Source: an uncultured Synechococcaceae cyanobacterium (GTDB lineage: Bacteria; Cyanobacteriota; Cyanobacteriia; PCC-6307; Cyanobiaceae). From it: a stretch of 35,126 bases of DNA. The stretch lies in assembly GCA_902573335.1 (NCBI GenBank), contig CACGJI010000005.1, forward strand, positions 1-35,126, read 5' to 3'. The position numbers were made by a program, and so were the translations under genes. The notes under the pieces are model-generated. The model made no database searches and had not been told where the DNA came from. It worked only from the letters and a program-made list of their open reading frames with translations. This document shows, in pieces, positions 8,568-16,367 of the stretch. Position 1 is the first letter of the stretch, and the number at the start of each line of letters is the position of its first letter.

Positions 8568-9680
8568 TTAAACGACATCCATCACTCTTGTTGTTCTATC
8601 CATCAGACAGGTAAGTAATGCCATTCTTACAAATACCGCTCCTCTTGACTGAGCAAAATACCAATTTTTTGAGGTCTGATCCAATGATGTTGACAATTCT
8701 GGACCACGAGCAAGTGGATGCAATATTATGGAATCTTTTTTAAATGGCAACTCACTGTGCAATTTAAATGAACTTCCATGAACCTCATAATTTTCTCCCA
8801 CCCATGCAATTGCATTTATATAGGTAACATCCAGAGAAGGCAATACTTTTTGCATATCCGTCTCCAGCTCAATCTTCAGATCAGATTCAATAAGTTGTTC
8901 AAGCTGGCCTTCATCAAATAAATCGCTCTGATCAATTGATTTGTCATCGTAAATGACAATAATTTTTTTTATGAAATATGGAAACTTGCAGAATAATTTC
9001 AGAAGAGATCTGACTGTTCTCATACGTGATGGAACTCCGATGATACCAATGGTTATTTTTTCACTATCATCAATTGATTTGTTAACCAGATGCGGTCTCC
9101 ATTTAAAAATCGTATAAAGATCAGACATCGCCTGAGTGGGATGTTCATCGATTCCGTTACCGGCATTGATTATTGGAATTCTCAATGATTTTGTCATTTC
9201 AAAGATCGCCTCATTGTCACTTTCTCTGAGGACAACGCAGTCACCGTAATTATTAAACATATGAGCAATATCCAGATGGGTTTCTCCTTTGGCAATTCCA
9301 GTGGAACTTTTATCGGTGATATTTATTGAATCGCCGCCCAGCCTGTGCCATGCGCTATCAAACGATAACCTTGTTCTGGTGCTTGGTTCATAGAAGGCAT
9401 TTATTAGTATCTTTCCCTTTAGGGGACTGTTATGGGAAATATATCTGTTTGGGTTACTTTCGAATTTTGCCGCCAGCCTGAAAAGTTGTAGAAGACAATC
9501 TTTACTGAAGGGGTCTATGGAAATTACGTGCCTGTCCAATAACTCATATAGAAATTCCGCTCTTTCCTTTATTTCAGATAATAAATTCTGAGGATGAGTG
9601 GAGCCGTAAATATCAGGTCCTATTCTTGAAAAAGAATATGATTTTTCCTTATGTGAGGTTTTTACTGTGTATGATCCCAA
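8568..9680 (-). CDS. aspartate/ornithine carbamoyltransferase superfamily protein, PyrB-like paralog
   Basis: EPSTRTRLSFDSAWHRLGG, KGETHLD, NAGNGIDEHPTQAMSDLYTIF, HPLARGPELS; N-terminal extension. Confidence 0.88.
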   Translation of the reverse strand: MGSYTVKTSHKEKSYSFSRIGPDIYGSTHPQNLLSEIKERAEFLYELLDRHVISIDPFSKDCLLQLFRLAAKFESNPNRYISHNSPLKGKILINAFYEPSTRTRLSFDSAWHRLGGDSINITDKSSTGIAKGETHLDIAHMFNNYGDCVVLRESDNEAIFEMTKSLRIPIINAGNGIDEHPTQAMSDLYTIFKWRPHLVNKSIDDSEKITIGIIGVPSRMRTVRSLLKLFCKFPYFIKKIIVIYDDKSIDQSDLFDEGQLEQLIESDLKIELETDMQKVLPSLDVTYINAIAWVGENYEVHGSSFKLHSELPFKKDSIILHPLARGPELSTSLDQTSKNWYFAQSRGAVFVRMALLTCLMDRTTRVMDVV

Positions 9681-9898
9681 AATATTAAAGTTCTAAAATT
9701 TGTACCGATAACTACATTTTTATAAACAAAAATCAATAAAGACAAGTAATTTCAAAGAAAAATCTCAGAAAAAGTCTAATCATTATCAATTTCTGTATAG
9801 AACTAATACAGGAAATATTTAATTCGGCTCAGAATTTAACAGCACGAACAATCACTTTCAGATTCAGGATGAGAAGATTCCAGGGCATCTGCAATATC

Positions 9899-10048
9899 TC
9901 AGAGCATGTCAGCCACATACCCCGGAGGACATTGAAACTTGGCTATATACCCGACACTCTTCTTAGCCATTTCTGTATATGAGGGAAGGATCAGATCATC
10001 AATTTGATTCTGAGTGGGTTTCCATCTCGCCTCGCAACTGTCGGTCAT
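9899..10048 (-). CDS. small hypothetical protein (49 aa); same frame is open past the TGA to 9836
   Basis: MTDSCEARWKPTQNQIDDLILPSYTEMAKKSVGYIAKFQCPPGYVADML* DIADALESSHPESESDCSCC*. Confidence 0.5.
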   Translation of the reverse strand: MTDSCEARWKPTQNQIDDLILPSYTEMAKKSVGYIAKFQCPPGYVADML

Positions 10049-10252
10049 TTATAAGCTTAGAATTTTTACAATATAATTTGAACTCCAGCTGATATCAACA
10101 TCAAAAGATACAAGTGTATAAAATCATAAATTAATTGGACTTAAGATCAGTTACTGCACTCCCTAGCAATAATTTGACAGACACAGAAAAGCCATCTAAA
10201 TTTACCATGCACACTTCAGAATCATTGTGCTGCAGGCAATCATGAATGGTCT

Positions 10253-10263
10253 AACCCGGCCCA
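10253..10263 (+). repeat. truncated 3' end of tRNA-Tyr duplicated upstream of tRNA-Thr copy 2
   Basis: AACCCGGCCCACTTTAAAA-TTGCCC matches the copy-1 junction AACCCGGCCCACTTTAAAAATTGCCC apart from one A. Confidence 0.8.
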
Positions 10264-10273
10264 CTTTAAAATT

Positions 10274-10345
10274 GCCCTTGTAGCTCAGCGGTTGAGCACT
10301 CCCTTGGTAAGGGAGAGGCCCCGAGTTCAATTCTCGGCGAGGGCA
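10274..10345 (+). tRNA. tRNA-Thr (GGT), copy 2, attL-like boundary of the integrated element
   Basis: Full cloverleaf. T-stem is CCGAG/CTCGG, a coherent stem that differs from copy 1 (TCGGG/CCCGA). Confidence 0.9.
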
Positions 10346-10403
10346 TAGCCCAAGCCCAGTTACCGCAAGGCTTTAGAAAGAATCAAGAATAAATCATAAA
10401 TAG

Positions 10404-10425
10404 CCAGATATATCCAGATATATCC
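10404..10425 (+). repeat. tandem CCAGATATAT repeats, with another copy at 12120-12131
   Basis: CCAGATATATCCAGATATATCC; CCAGATATATCC recurs after the integrase/Zn-ribbon genes. Confidence 0.7.
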
Positions 10426-10438
10426 CTTATATATGCAA

Positions 10439-10462
10439 TCTGCTCTAATTTCTGCTCTAATT
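10439..10462 (+). repeat. tandem 12-bp direct repeat TCTGCTCTAATT x2, putative integrase arm sites (left)
   Basis: TCTGCTCTAATT TCTGCTCTAATT; further exact-family copy TCCGCTCTAATT at 10534-10545. Confidence 0.8.
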
Positions 10463-10484
10463 ATAGAAATAGATATTATTTCAA

Positions 10485-11834
10485 ATGGCTAGCAGTAACA
10501 GAGTTTCATGGGAGAAAAGACTAAGAGATACAATCCGCTCTAATTATGGCCAAGGTTGGCGTGTAATAGGCGAAGATTCTGGTCGGACTAAATTAACCTA
10601 TGAATATCCAACAGATGGCAAGAAGTCCTCTAGCACCCTCTCCATAGAATGGAAGGCTACAAACGGATTACAGATATTAAAAGCTATTGAATTTATAAAG
10701 CCATTGGTGATAAATCAAAATTTATCTCTTAAAGAATCCGCTCGAAGATGGAAAGCCCAATTTGTTGGAGATGAAACTAAAACTCCTAATAAAGCATGGA
10801 AAGATTTTCTAATAATTCCTCCAAAATTTTCCTATAAAAAGAAAGAATATGAAAAAGCCTATAAAGAATATGAGGCTGAATTAAAGGCAACAACTGTCGA
10901 TCAATTTATGCAAACCAAACAAGGTTTAACGAGTAAAACTGAAAAAGATTGGCATACAAGAATTAGAAAATTTCTTGAATTAATTAATAAAAGAAATGCA
11001 CCAAAAACGGGAGAAGAGTTAATAAAAGATTTAGCTAGAGATATGGGAGATATAGAGCCAGATCAAAAGAAAAGATATTTAAATGGTTGGTGCGACATTC
11101 TAAATTATGGAATCGAAAGACATTCAATGTCTAAAAGATGGACTCCACCAGATGCAAAAATCATCAAAGAATTAAGAGGTACTTCTACAAGAACTAGAAA
11201 ACAAAAATTAACTCCTTATGTAGAAGAGCATGATTTATTTAAATTATTAGATCATCTCGAAGGAAGTGACCCTTCAATGTTTTTGGCTACTGGTTTAATA
11301 TCTATTTTTGGTTTAAGACTTTCTGAATTAGCTGCACTTCATATCATTGAAAATAAATTGTATGTTGGCCAAATTAAAAACAACGTAAATACCTCTATTA
11401 AAAATAATGATTTAAGAAGAGCTTTTGCAATGGATTTAATAGAGAAACCTAATCTCGGAAATAAATTAATTAAGTTGTATAAATCAGGATTAGTTAAATT
11501 ACCTGCAAGAGTTTTAAAGCAAATAGATTTAGTTGAGGAGAAAAGAAAATTTGGAGATGTTGGAGATGCCTTTAGAAAACTTCTATTAAAAGACAAAGTA
11601 TGGCAAGAAATAGAACAGACAAAAGGTAACGAAGATATAACTCCCTATTCGTTACGTCATAGATTCGCCCATCAATGTCATAAAGGTTCAGCCAATCCAA
11701 TAAGTATTAAAGATGCTGCCGAAGCTATGGGTCATAACACCGATACTCACATGGATTCCTATGGTTCATATACAACTGAATTAGCTATTGAAAAGGCATT
11801 TGAAAGACACGCTAAAAATAGGATTGAAGCATGA
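10485..11834 (+). CDS. int: tyrosine recombinase / integrase
   Basis: C-terminal ITPYSLRHRFAHQ...DAAEAMGHNTDTHMDSYGSY (R-H-x-x-R...H...Y pattern); adjacent to tRNA-Thr. Confidence 0.93.
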   Translation: MASSNRVSWEKRLRDTIRSNYGQGWRVIGEDSGRTKLTYEYPTDGKKSSSTLSIEWKATNGLQILKAIEFIKPLVINQNLSLKESARRWKAQFVGDETKTPNKAWKDFLIIPPKFSYKKKEYEKAYKEYEAELKATTVDQFMQTKQGLTSKTEKDWHTRIRKFLELINKRNAPKTGEELIKDLARDMGDIEPDQKKRYLNGWCDILNYGIERHSMSKRWTPPDAKIIKELRGTSTRTRKQKLTPYVEEHDLFKLLDHLEGSDPSMFLATGLISIFGLRLSELAALHIIENKLYVGQIKNNVNTSIKNNDLRRAFAMDLIEKPNLGNKLIKLYKSGLVKLPARVLKQIDLVEEKRKFGDVGDAFRKLLLKDKVWQEIEQTKGNEDITPYSLRHRFAHQCHKGSANPISIKDAAEAMGHNTDTHMDSYGSYTTELAIEKAFERHAKNRIEA

Positions 11835-12115
11835 ACTGTCGAAGTATTCCCGAGCGAGATGATTGGTTTTTGACCGATCGAAAGCCAACAATCTGCCCCA
11901 GATGCGGAAAAAAAGAAGTTAGAAAAGCTGTTGTAGGTTATCCACTCGAAGAAGATTTCTACAATGACAATATTTATTTAGTTGGCTGTATTCCAGACTT
12001 TCCTATTGATAGAACTTGGGGCTGCCGACAATGTGACGCTGCATTTTTCAAAGACACTCCAAGGAATAAAGCTGCACTTGGCGGGCTAGTTCCCCATCAA
12101 TGGCCAAAAGAGTAA
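11831..12115 (+). CDS. zinc-ribbon small protein, translationally coupled to integrase
   Basis: CPRCGKKE...GCRQCDAAFF; ATGA overlap with the int stop. Confidence 0.8.
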   Translation: MNCRSIPERDDWFLTDRKPTICPRCGKKEVRKAVVGYPLEEDFYNDNIYLVGCIPDFPIDRTWGCRQCDAAFFKDTPRNKAALGGLVPHQWPKE

Positions 12116-12284
12116 TTAACCAGATATATCCAATTAGTAGCAAAAGCCTAATTAGCTGCTATAACAGTAATATCTAAGGCCAGTAAAAGGTCTGAAGTTC
12201 AACCAGCCTAGTCCTCATTAGAACACCACTATTTAGAGATTAGGAAAGCGGAACAGGGATTATCAAGAATATTTTGAATTTTTT

Positions 12285-12470
12285 ATGGCTCACAAATTAA
12301 GGAAAAAAAGTAGATTAACTCCAGAACGTGTTTCTGCGAATGTTGATTTTCTTGGCCCTATTTTGAAGAGTTGTAGCCCTGCGGACTTCGAATATTGGAG
12401 GGAAAAGTTACCTCATTTACATAAGGCGATTAAGTCAGGCTTATTTAAAAAATACAAAATAAATTTTTGA
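12285..12470 (+). CDS. small basic hypothetical protein (61 aa)
   Basis: MAHKLRKKSRLTPERVSANVDFLGPILKSCSPADFEYWREKLPHLHKAIKSGLFKKYKINF. Confidence 0.6.
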   Translation: MAHKLRKKSRLTPERVSANVDFLGPILKSCSPADFEYWREKLPHLHKAIKSGLFKKYKINF

Positions 12471-12504
12471 TGGTCTTTTAACTTCCGTTAAGAGGAACCA
12501 AAAA

Positions 12505-12753
12505 ATGAAAAACCAGAAATGGTTTAAAACGCCCGAAGCTAAAGTAATTTTGGGCTGTTCAGATCAATATCTAAAAAAGAGCCGAGACTCCCATGGAGGA
12601 TTTCTTGAGGAGGAGGTTCATTATAGATTTGGTGCAAGTGTAAACTCCCCGATTTATTGGAATGTCGAGGAGATAATGAAAGTTTTTCACGATCGAGGGA
12701 AAACTATTCGAGTGGGTCGAGAGTTGGTTAAACAGTTACAGGAAGAGAAATAA
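12505..12753 (+). CDS. small HTH / excisionase-like DNA-binding protein
   Basis: WFKTPEAKVILGCSDQYLKKSRD...SPIYWNVEEIMKVFHDRG resembles winged-HTH/Xis-type architecture; size and position fit. Confidence 0.5.
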   Translation: MKNQKWFKTPEAKVILGCSDQYLKKSRDSHGGFLEEEVHYRFGASVNSPIYWNVEEIMKVFHDRGKTIRVGRELVKQLQEEK

Positions 12754-13472
12754 TGCCAAAAGCTACTCACAACCTGTCCCTAGGAGAGGGAAACTATTTT
12801 AGTGGCAAAAGGCCTGCCAATACTAAAAATCACTCTTCTAAAAGCCCCTCATTAGAGCCTAGATTAGAGCGTACTGGTCGATTTATCCGATCGAGTAGGA
12901 AGAATCCCTGCCCTATTTGTGACCGATCAAAAGACGATAAGTGTGCTTGGAATAGTGAAGTAATCCATTGCTATAACGGCAGTTCTAACTATCCTCCCCA
13001 AAATTTAAAACTTGGCGAAGTAGTAGAGCTAGACATACCTTGGGCATTGGTCAAAAAAAATGCGGGATTTTCTGGAAATCATTGGATTTTTATTCCTGAT
13101 AAACCAATCGGAAATGCCAAGCCATTAATCAAAAAGCATATTCCCAAAGTATCTATTCCCAGACTCAATAAATTGTTCAATGTTGTTTACGACAATGTAC
13201 AAGAGGCCCTAAAACCTGAATTAAGTTTTCTGAACTTGCAACAGTTGGAGGCGGTATCTGTAAAAACTACTGAGGCATTAGCTGAGACAAAAACTATCTT
13301 GGCAATGTCCAAACAGTTTTCGCAACAACAACTAATTAATGACATTCAATTAACCAATCTTTTTGAATGTACAAAAACTTACTATCGCCAATTATCCAAT
13401 CGGGCTGAACAGATTAAACAATTCAGAGTTGATTTCTTGGGAGAGATGGAGGTGCGAGATGACCACATCTAA
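12753..13472 (+). CDS. primase-type zinc-finger protein
   Basis: NPCPICDRSKDDKCAWNSEVIHCYNG (C-x2-C...C...C spacing as in primase CHC2/Zn modules); overlaps both neighbours. Confidence 0.6.
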   Translation: MPKATHNLSLGEGNYFSGKRPANTKNHSSKSPSLEPRLERTGRFIRSSRKNPCPICDRSKDDKCAWNSEVIHCYNGSSNYPPQNLKLGEVVELDIPWALVKKNAGFSGNHWIFIPDKPIGNAKPLIKKHIPKVSIPRLNKLFNVVYDNVQEALKPELSFLNLQQLEAVSVKTTEALAETKTILAMSKQFSQQQLINDIQLTNLFECTKTYYRQLSNRAEQIKQFRVDFLGEMEVRDDHI

Positions 13473-14745
13473 AGCCTTTGATGATGCACTATATGGAGAT
13501 AGTTCAGATAATGAAATTACTCCTGAAGTGGTTGTAGATGAAGCTACTGGAATTATTCTTTCGGGAAGTGGTAACAAACTAATCCAAAACCATGAGGCAC
13601 TAGCTCTCATTGATGGGGTAGTAGTTTCTAATCCAAAAATGCCAAACGGAAAAGAGGTTAGATATGCTCTTGGTCATAAACCCTGTCTCAATATTAGAAC
13701 TAGGTTTATTGAGGTTGGAGATTATGAATTAACTCAAGATCAACTATCTCGTTTATATCTGCAATTAAGTAACCATAAGCAAAAATGGTCAAAGCAAATG
13801 ACCATTGATGCTGTTAATACTGTTGCTGAAATAAATGCGTATGACCCAATAGCTCTTTACTTACAAAACCTAAGTTCTAAAGATGCTTTACCTGATAAAG
13901 ATTGGTTTAATTTAGATCAATTTTTATTTAATTTAGATGACCCAATAGCTCGGGCATTTATGCCTCGTTATCTTGTAGCTGCTGTCAAAAGAGCTATCGA
14001 ACCCGCCTGCCAAAATAGGCAAATCCCTGTCTTAATTGGCCCTCAGAATATTGGAAAAACTGAGCTAGGTCGATCGTTATTTGGCAAATATTATGGAGGA
14101 GGTATATCGACAAAATTCGATATAGATGACATTACTAAACTCGAAAGGCTTTGGTGTTGTGAACTGGCCGAGCTAGATGGAATCACTAGAAAGGGTCAAA
14201 TAGAGAGTTTTAAAACTTTCATTAGTGACTGTGAAAACTTCGATCGAAGAAAATATGGCCAAGGCATTGTCAAAATTATTCGAAGAAATGTTTTCTGGGG
14301 AACTTCCAATACTCCACCATTAAACGATTCAAGTGGTTCAACTAGATTTGTTTGCATACCAGTTCCCAAAAAAGAGTTACCTTACAAAAGGGTTGGAGAT
14401 GCCTTCGATCAAATTTGGTCGAGAGCTTATTGGGAATATAGAAGGGGTTATCAATGCTATTCGCCTAAAAAGGAAATGGACTCTATCGAGGAAAGGAACT
14501 TGGCTTTTGAATATGTTGATAGTTGGTTTGAAATAATTGAAGAGTTTGTAGAGAATACCACTCTCGAACTTATCCCAACTAAGAGAATCCATGAGCTATT
14601 GGATTTAGAACCTCGGCATTTGGGGAACCAACAATACGCCACTCGGATAAGAAAAATAATGGCCAAGTGTGGTTGGAAATATGACAGGCCGACAATAGGA
14701 GGAGAGCAGCGAAGAGGTTATATAAAAATTGATAAAAAAGGCTAA
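13459..14745 (+). CDS. VapE/VirE-like P-loop ATPase (satellite replication helicase type)
   Basis: PVLIGPQNIGKTELGRSLFG (Walker A), WCCELAELDGITRKGQIESFKTFISD, RNVFWGTSNTPPLNDSSGSTRFVCIPV; start set at the in-frame ATG 13459. Confidence 0.85.
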   Translation: MTTSKAFDDALYGDSSDNEITPEVVVDEATGIILSGSGNKLIQNHEALALIDGVVVSNPKMPNGKEVRYALGHKPCLNIRTRFIEVGDYELTQDQLSRLYLQLSNHKQKWSKQMTIDAVNTVAEINAYDPIALYLQNLSSKDALPDKDWFNLDQFLFNLDDPIARAFMPRYLVAAVKRAIEPACQNRQIPVLIGPQNIGKTELGRSLFGKYYGGGISTKFDIDDITKLERLWCCELAELDGITRKGQIESFKTFISDCENFDRRKYGQGIVKIIRRNVFWGTSNTPPLNDSSGSTRFVCIPVPKKELPYKRVGDAFDQIWSRAYWEYRRGYQCYSPKKEMDSIEERNLAFEYVDSWFEIIEEFVENTTLELIPTKRIHELLDLEPRHLGNQQYATRIRKIMAKCGWKYDRPTIGGEQRRGYIKIDKKG

Positions 14746-14770
14746 TTTATCAAAAAAATAAATTTATTAG

Positions 14771-14797
14771 TCGGGCTTGCCACCCGATTTTTTTATT
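14771..14797 (+). terminator. terminator after the VapE-like gene
   Basis: TCGGG(cttgcca)CCCGA followed by a T8 run. Confidence 0.7.
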
Positions 14798-14852
14798 TGT
14801 TTGGTTATTCCTTATATATGTATCTAAAAAATAAATATCTTTATAGTTATTT

Positions 14853-14870
14853 CCTTGGCAACCTTGGCAA
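14853..14870 (+). repeat. tandem CCTTGGCAA x2 in the element's intergenic region
   Basis: CCTTGGCAACCTTGGCAA, exact 9-mer tandem. Confidence 0.7.
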
Positions 14871-14994
14871 ATGGCCAACCCTTCCCATGATCTGGGAAAC
14901 CTTTTCGAATGAAACTCGTTACTATAACTAGACTCATGTTTTCGAGTGGTCAAAATTAGAGCAGTTATTAGAGTATTTGGGTTAAAATGGAGGT

Positions 14995-15189
14995 ATGAAC
15001 GCTCTTGATGTTTACACAAAAAGGAATATTTACGACTACTTAGCAAAGCCCGAAGAAAAGTACGATAAAGATTATTCAGAAGAGAGACAAAAAATTAGAA
15101 AGTACATTCGAGAAGATGATCGCAAAACAAAAGCTCAAGGAGGCGTTATTGATTGGGGTTATCTTTTAAACGCTGCTGACGGCTTCTAA
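14995..15189 (+). CDS. hypothetical protein (64 aa)
   Basis: MNALDVYTKRNIYDYLAKPEEKYDKDYSEERQK...; preceded by GGAGG. Confidence 0.6.
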   Translation: MNALDVYTKRNIYDYLAKPEEKYDKDYSEERQKIRKYIREDDRKTKAQGGVIDWGYLLNAADGF

Positions 15190-15434
15190 TTTTCCCAAAC
15201 TGGCGGGGTCTTTCTCCAACCCTGCGACAATAGTTTTTTATATTCATCTCTAGCCTTTTCAATTTTTAATTCTTCTCGTTTGGTCATTACTGGCGGTTCC
15301 TTCCCAAGGACTCCAACTATCTTTCCATAGTCAACAAACATATATTCAAAAAATCTATCTTTATTAGCTGTATTTTTTATAAATCGTCTAACTTCCGATC
15401 GGTTGGAATTGATGAGCCAGAAAGATTGAGCCAT
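15186..15434 (-). CDS. DUF1651 family protein
   Basis: FWLINSNRSEVRRFIKN...VGVLGKEPPVMTKREELKIEKARDEYKKLLSQGWRKT; similar to the host copy at 27404-27652. Confidence 0.8.
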   Translation of the reverse strand: MAQSFWLINSNRSEVRRFIKNTANKDRFFEYMFVDYGKIVGVLGKEPPVMTKREELKIEKARDEYKKLLSQGWRKTPPVWEN

Positions 15435-15574
15435 GATTCAGAGTTACCTTCAAAATCTAATATTTTTTTATTTTTATTGGGAATATCGAAAATTTTTCCT
15501 GATACATCAAGAATTTTATCCGTAGTAGGCTGTTGATCTTCCATGCTTAAATTTCTTAGCTTTAGTTTCGCCAT
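15377..15574 (-). CDS. hypothetical protein (start may be 15544)
   Basis: MEDQQPTTDKILDVSGKIFDIPNKNKK...; overlaps both neighbours in a tight operon. Confidence 0.5.
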   Translation of the reverse strand: MAKLKLRNLSMEDQQPTTDKILDVSGKIFDIPNKNKKILDFEGNSESWLNLSGSSIPTDRKLDDL

Positions 15575-15884
15575 CTAATACCAAATCTTTCATACATCTA
15601 ATCCCTGAAATAGCTGCACCATAGTTATTCTGTCGCATACTTTTCTGTATATTTAGCTCTAAAAGGTTAATTAATCGAGCAGTTATGTCTCTTTTATCGA
15701 CTTTTTTGAGGTCTTTTTGAAGCCTTAAATCCGCTTTATGTATGTAATAGAGGGCGTTTCGGCGTGTACACCCCCATTTTTCGGAAAGATGCGAAGCAAG
15801 AGTACTGGTTCCATAGCCATCAATTAAGGCTTGAAGTGCCTCTTCAATTCTTCTTTCTTTTTCTGCCTTAGTAACTCTAGTCAT
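15516..15884 (-). CDS. terminase small subunit-like protein
   Basis: TKAEKERRIEEALQALIDGYGTSTLASHLSEKWGCTRRNALYYIHKADLRLQKDLKKVDKRDITARLINLLELNIQKSMRQNNYGAAISGIRCMKDLVLDG matches the small-terminase layout (HTH then helical oligomerisation segment). Start re-set to 15884, overlapping the upstream stop. Confidence 0.6.
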   Translation of the reverse strand: MTRVTKAEKERRIEEALQALIDGYGTSTLASHLSEKWGCTRRNALYYIHKADLRLQKDLKKVDKRDITARLINLLELNIQKSMRQNNYGAAISGIRCMKDLVLDGETKAKKFKHGRSTAYYG

Positions 15885-16036
15885 TTGGGAACCTCCTTTA
15901 ATTCCAAGTCGAGGCAATACATTTGCATATCCCTAAGAGTGAAATACACGATCGAAGCAAAAACTGAGACTGTTACATGGTTAGCCCCAAATTTTGTTAT
16001 CTCGTTAGTAACGTGTAAAACCTCTTTGGAAATCAT
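15881..16036 (-). CDS. 51-aa hypothetical protein, not in ORF track
   Basis: MISKEVLHVTNEITKFGANHVTVSVFASIVYFTLRDMQMYCLDLELKEVPK*; ATGA overlaps on both sides. Confidence 0.6.
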   Translation of the reverse strand: MISKEVLHVTNEITKFGANHVTVSVFASIVYFTLRDMQMYCLDLELKEVPK

Positions 16037-16365
16037 AGAACTGACTCTATTAACTCCTTTCGGGTTTCCATCTTTGCAAGCTCTTCGGCAAGGTAAGTTT
16101 GATTTAATTCTTTTTGCCTGTTCGAGATGGATAGTTGTAGCTGCGATAAATGCTCTTCAATTCTTTTCTTATAAATTGGAATTTTTACCAATTCTTTTAA
16201 ATGTCCGTAGGCCCATTCTTCATAACCTTCGGGAATACCTGAGTTATAAGTTCCTTTAGCTATTTGCTCATCTCTCATCTGGATTAATTTGTTAAAACAG
16301 ATTCGATAATGTTCGCCCGATAAATGAAGCCAACCAAAACAAGGGTGTAATTTTGCGAGTGCCAT
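16033..16365 (-). CDS. hypothetical protein (110 aa), satellite packaging-side operon
   Basis: MALAKLHPCFGWLHLSGEHYRICFNKLIQMRDEQIAKG...; overlaps the downstream ORF by ATGA. Confidence 0.7.
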   Translation of the reverse strand: MALAKLHPCFGWLHLSGEHYRICFNKLIQMRDEQIAKGTYNSGIPEGYEEWAYGHLKELVKIPIYKKRIEEHLSQLQLSISNRQKELNQTYLAEELAKMETRKELIESVL

Positions 16366-16367
16366 AG

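Noticed and set aside
11339-11596. Minus-strand ORF inside int
   Set aside because: Antisense shadow ORF of the integrase
13392-14666. ORFs 13392-13610(-), 14333-14536(+), 14377-14592(-), 14457-14666(-)
   Set aside because: Shadow frames of the VapE-like gene
14750-15046. 98-aa minus ORF
   Set aside because: Covers the terminator and repeat-rich intergenic region; composition not protein-like
15831-16259. 142-aa plus ORF
   Set aside because: Antisense to the TerS-like operon, which has tight start/stop overlaps and better protein composition
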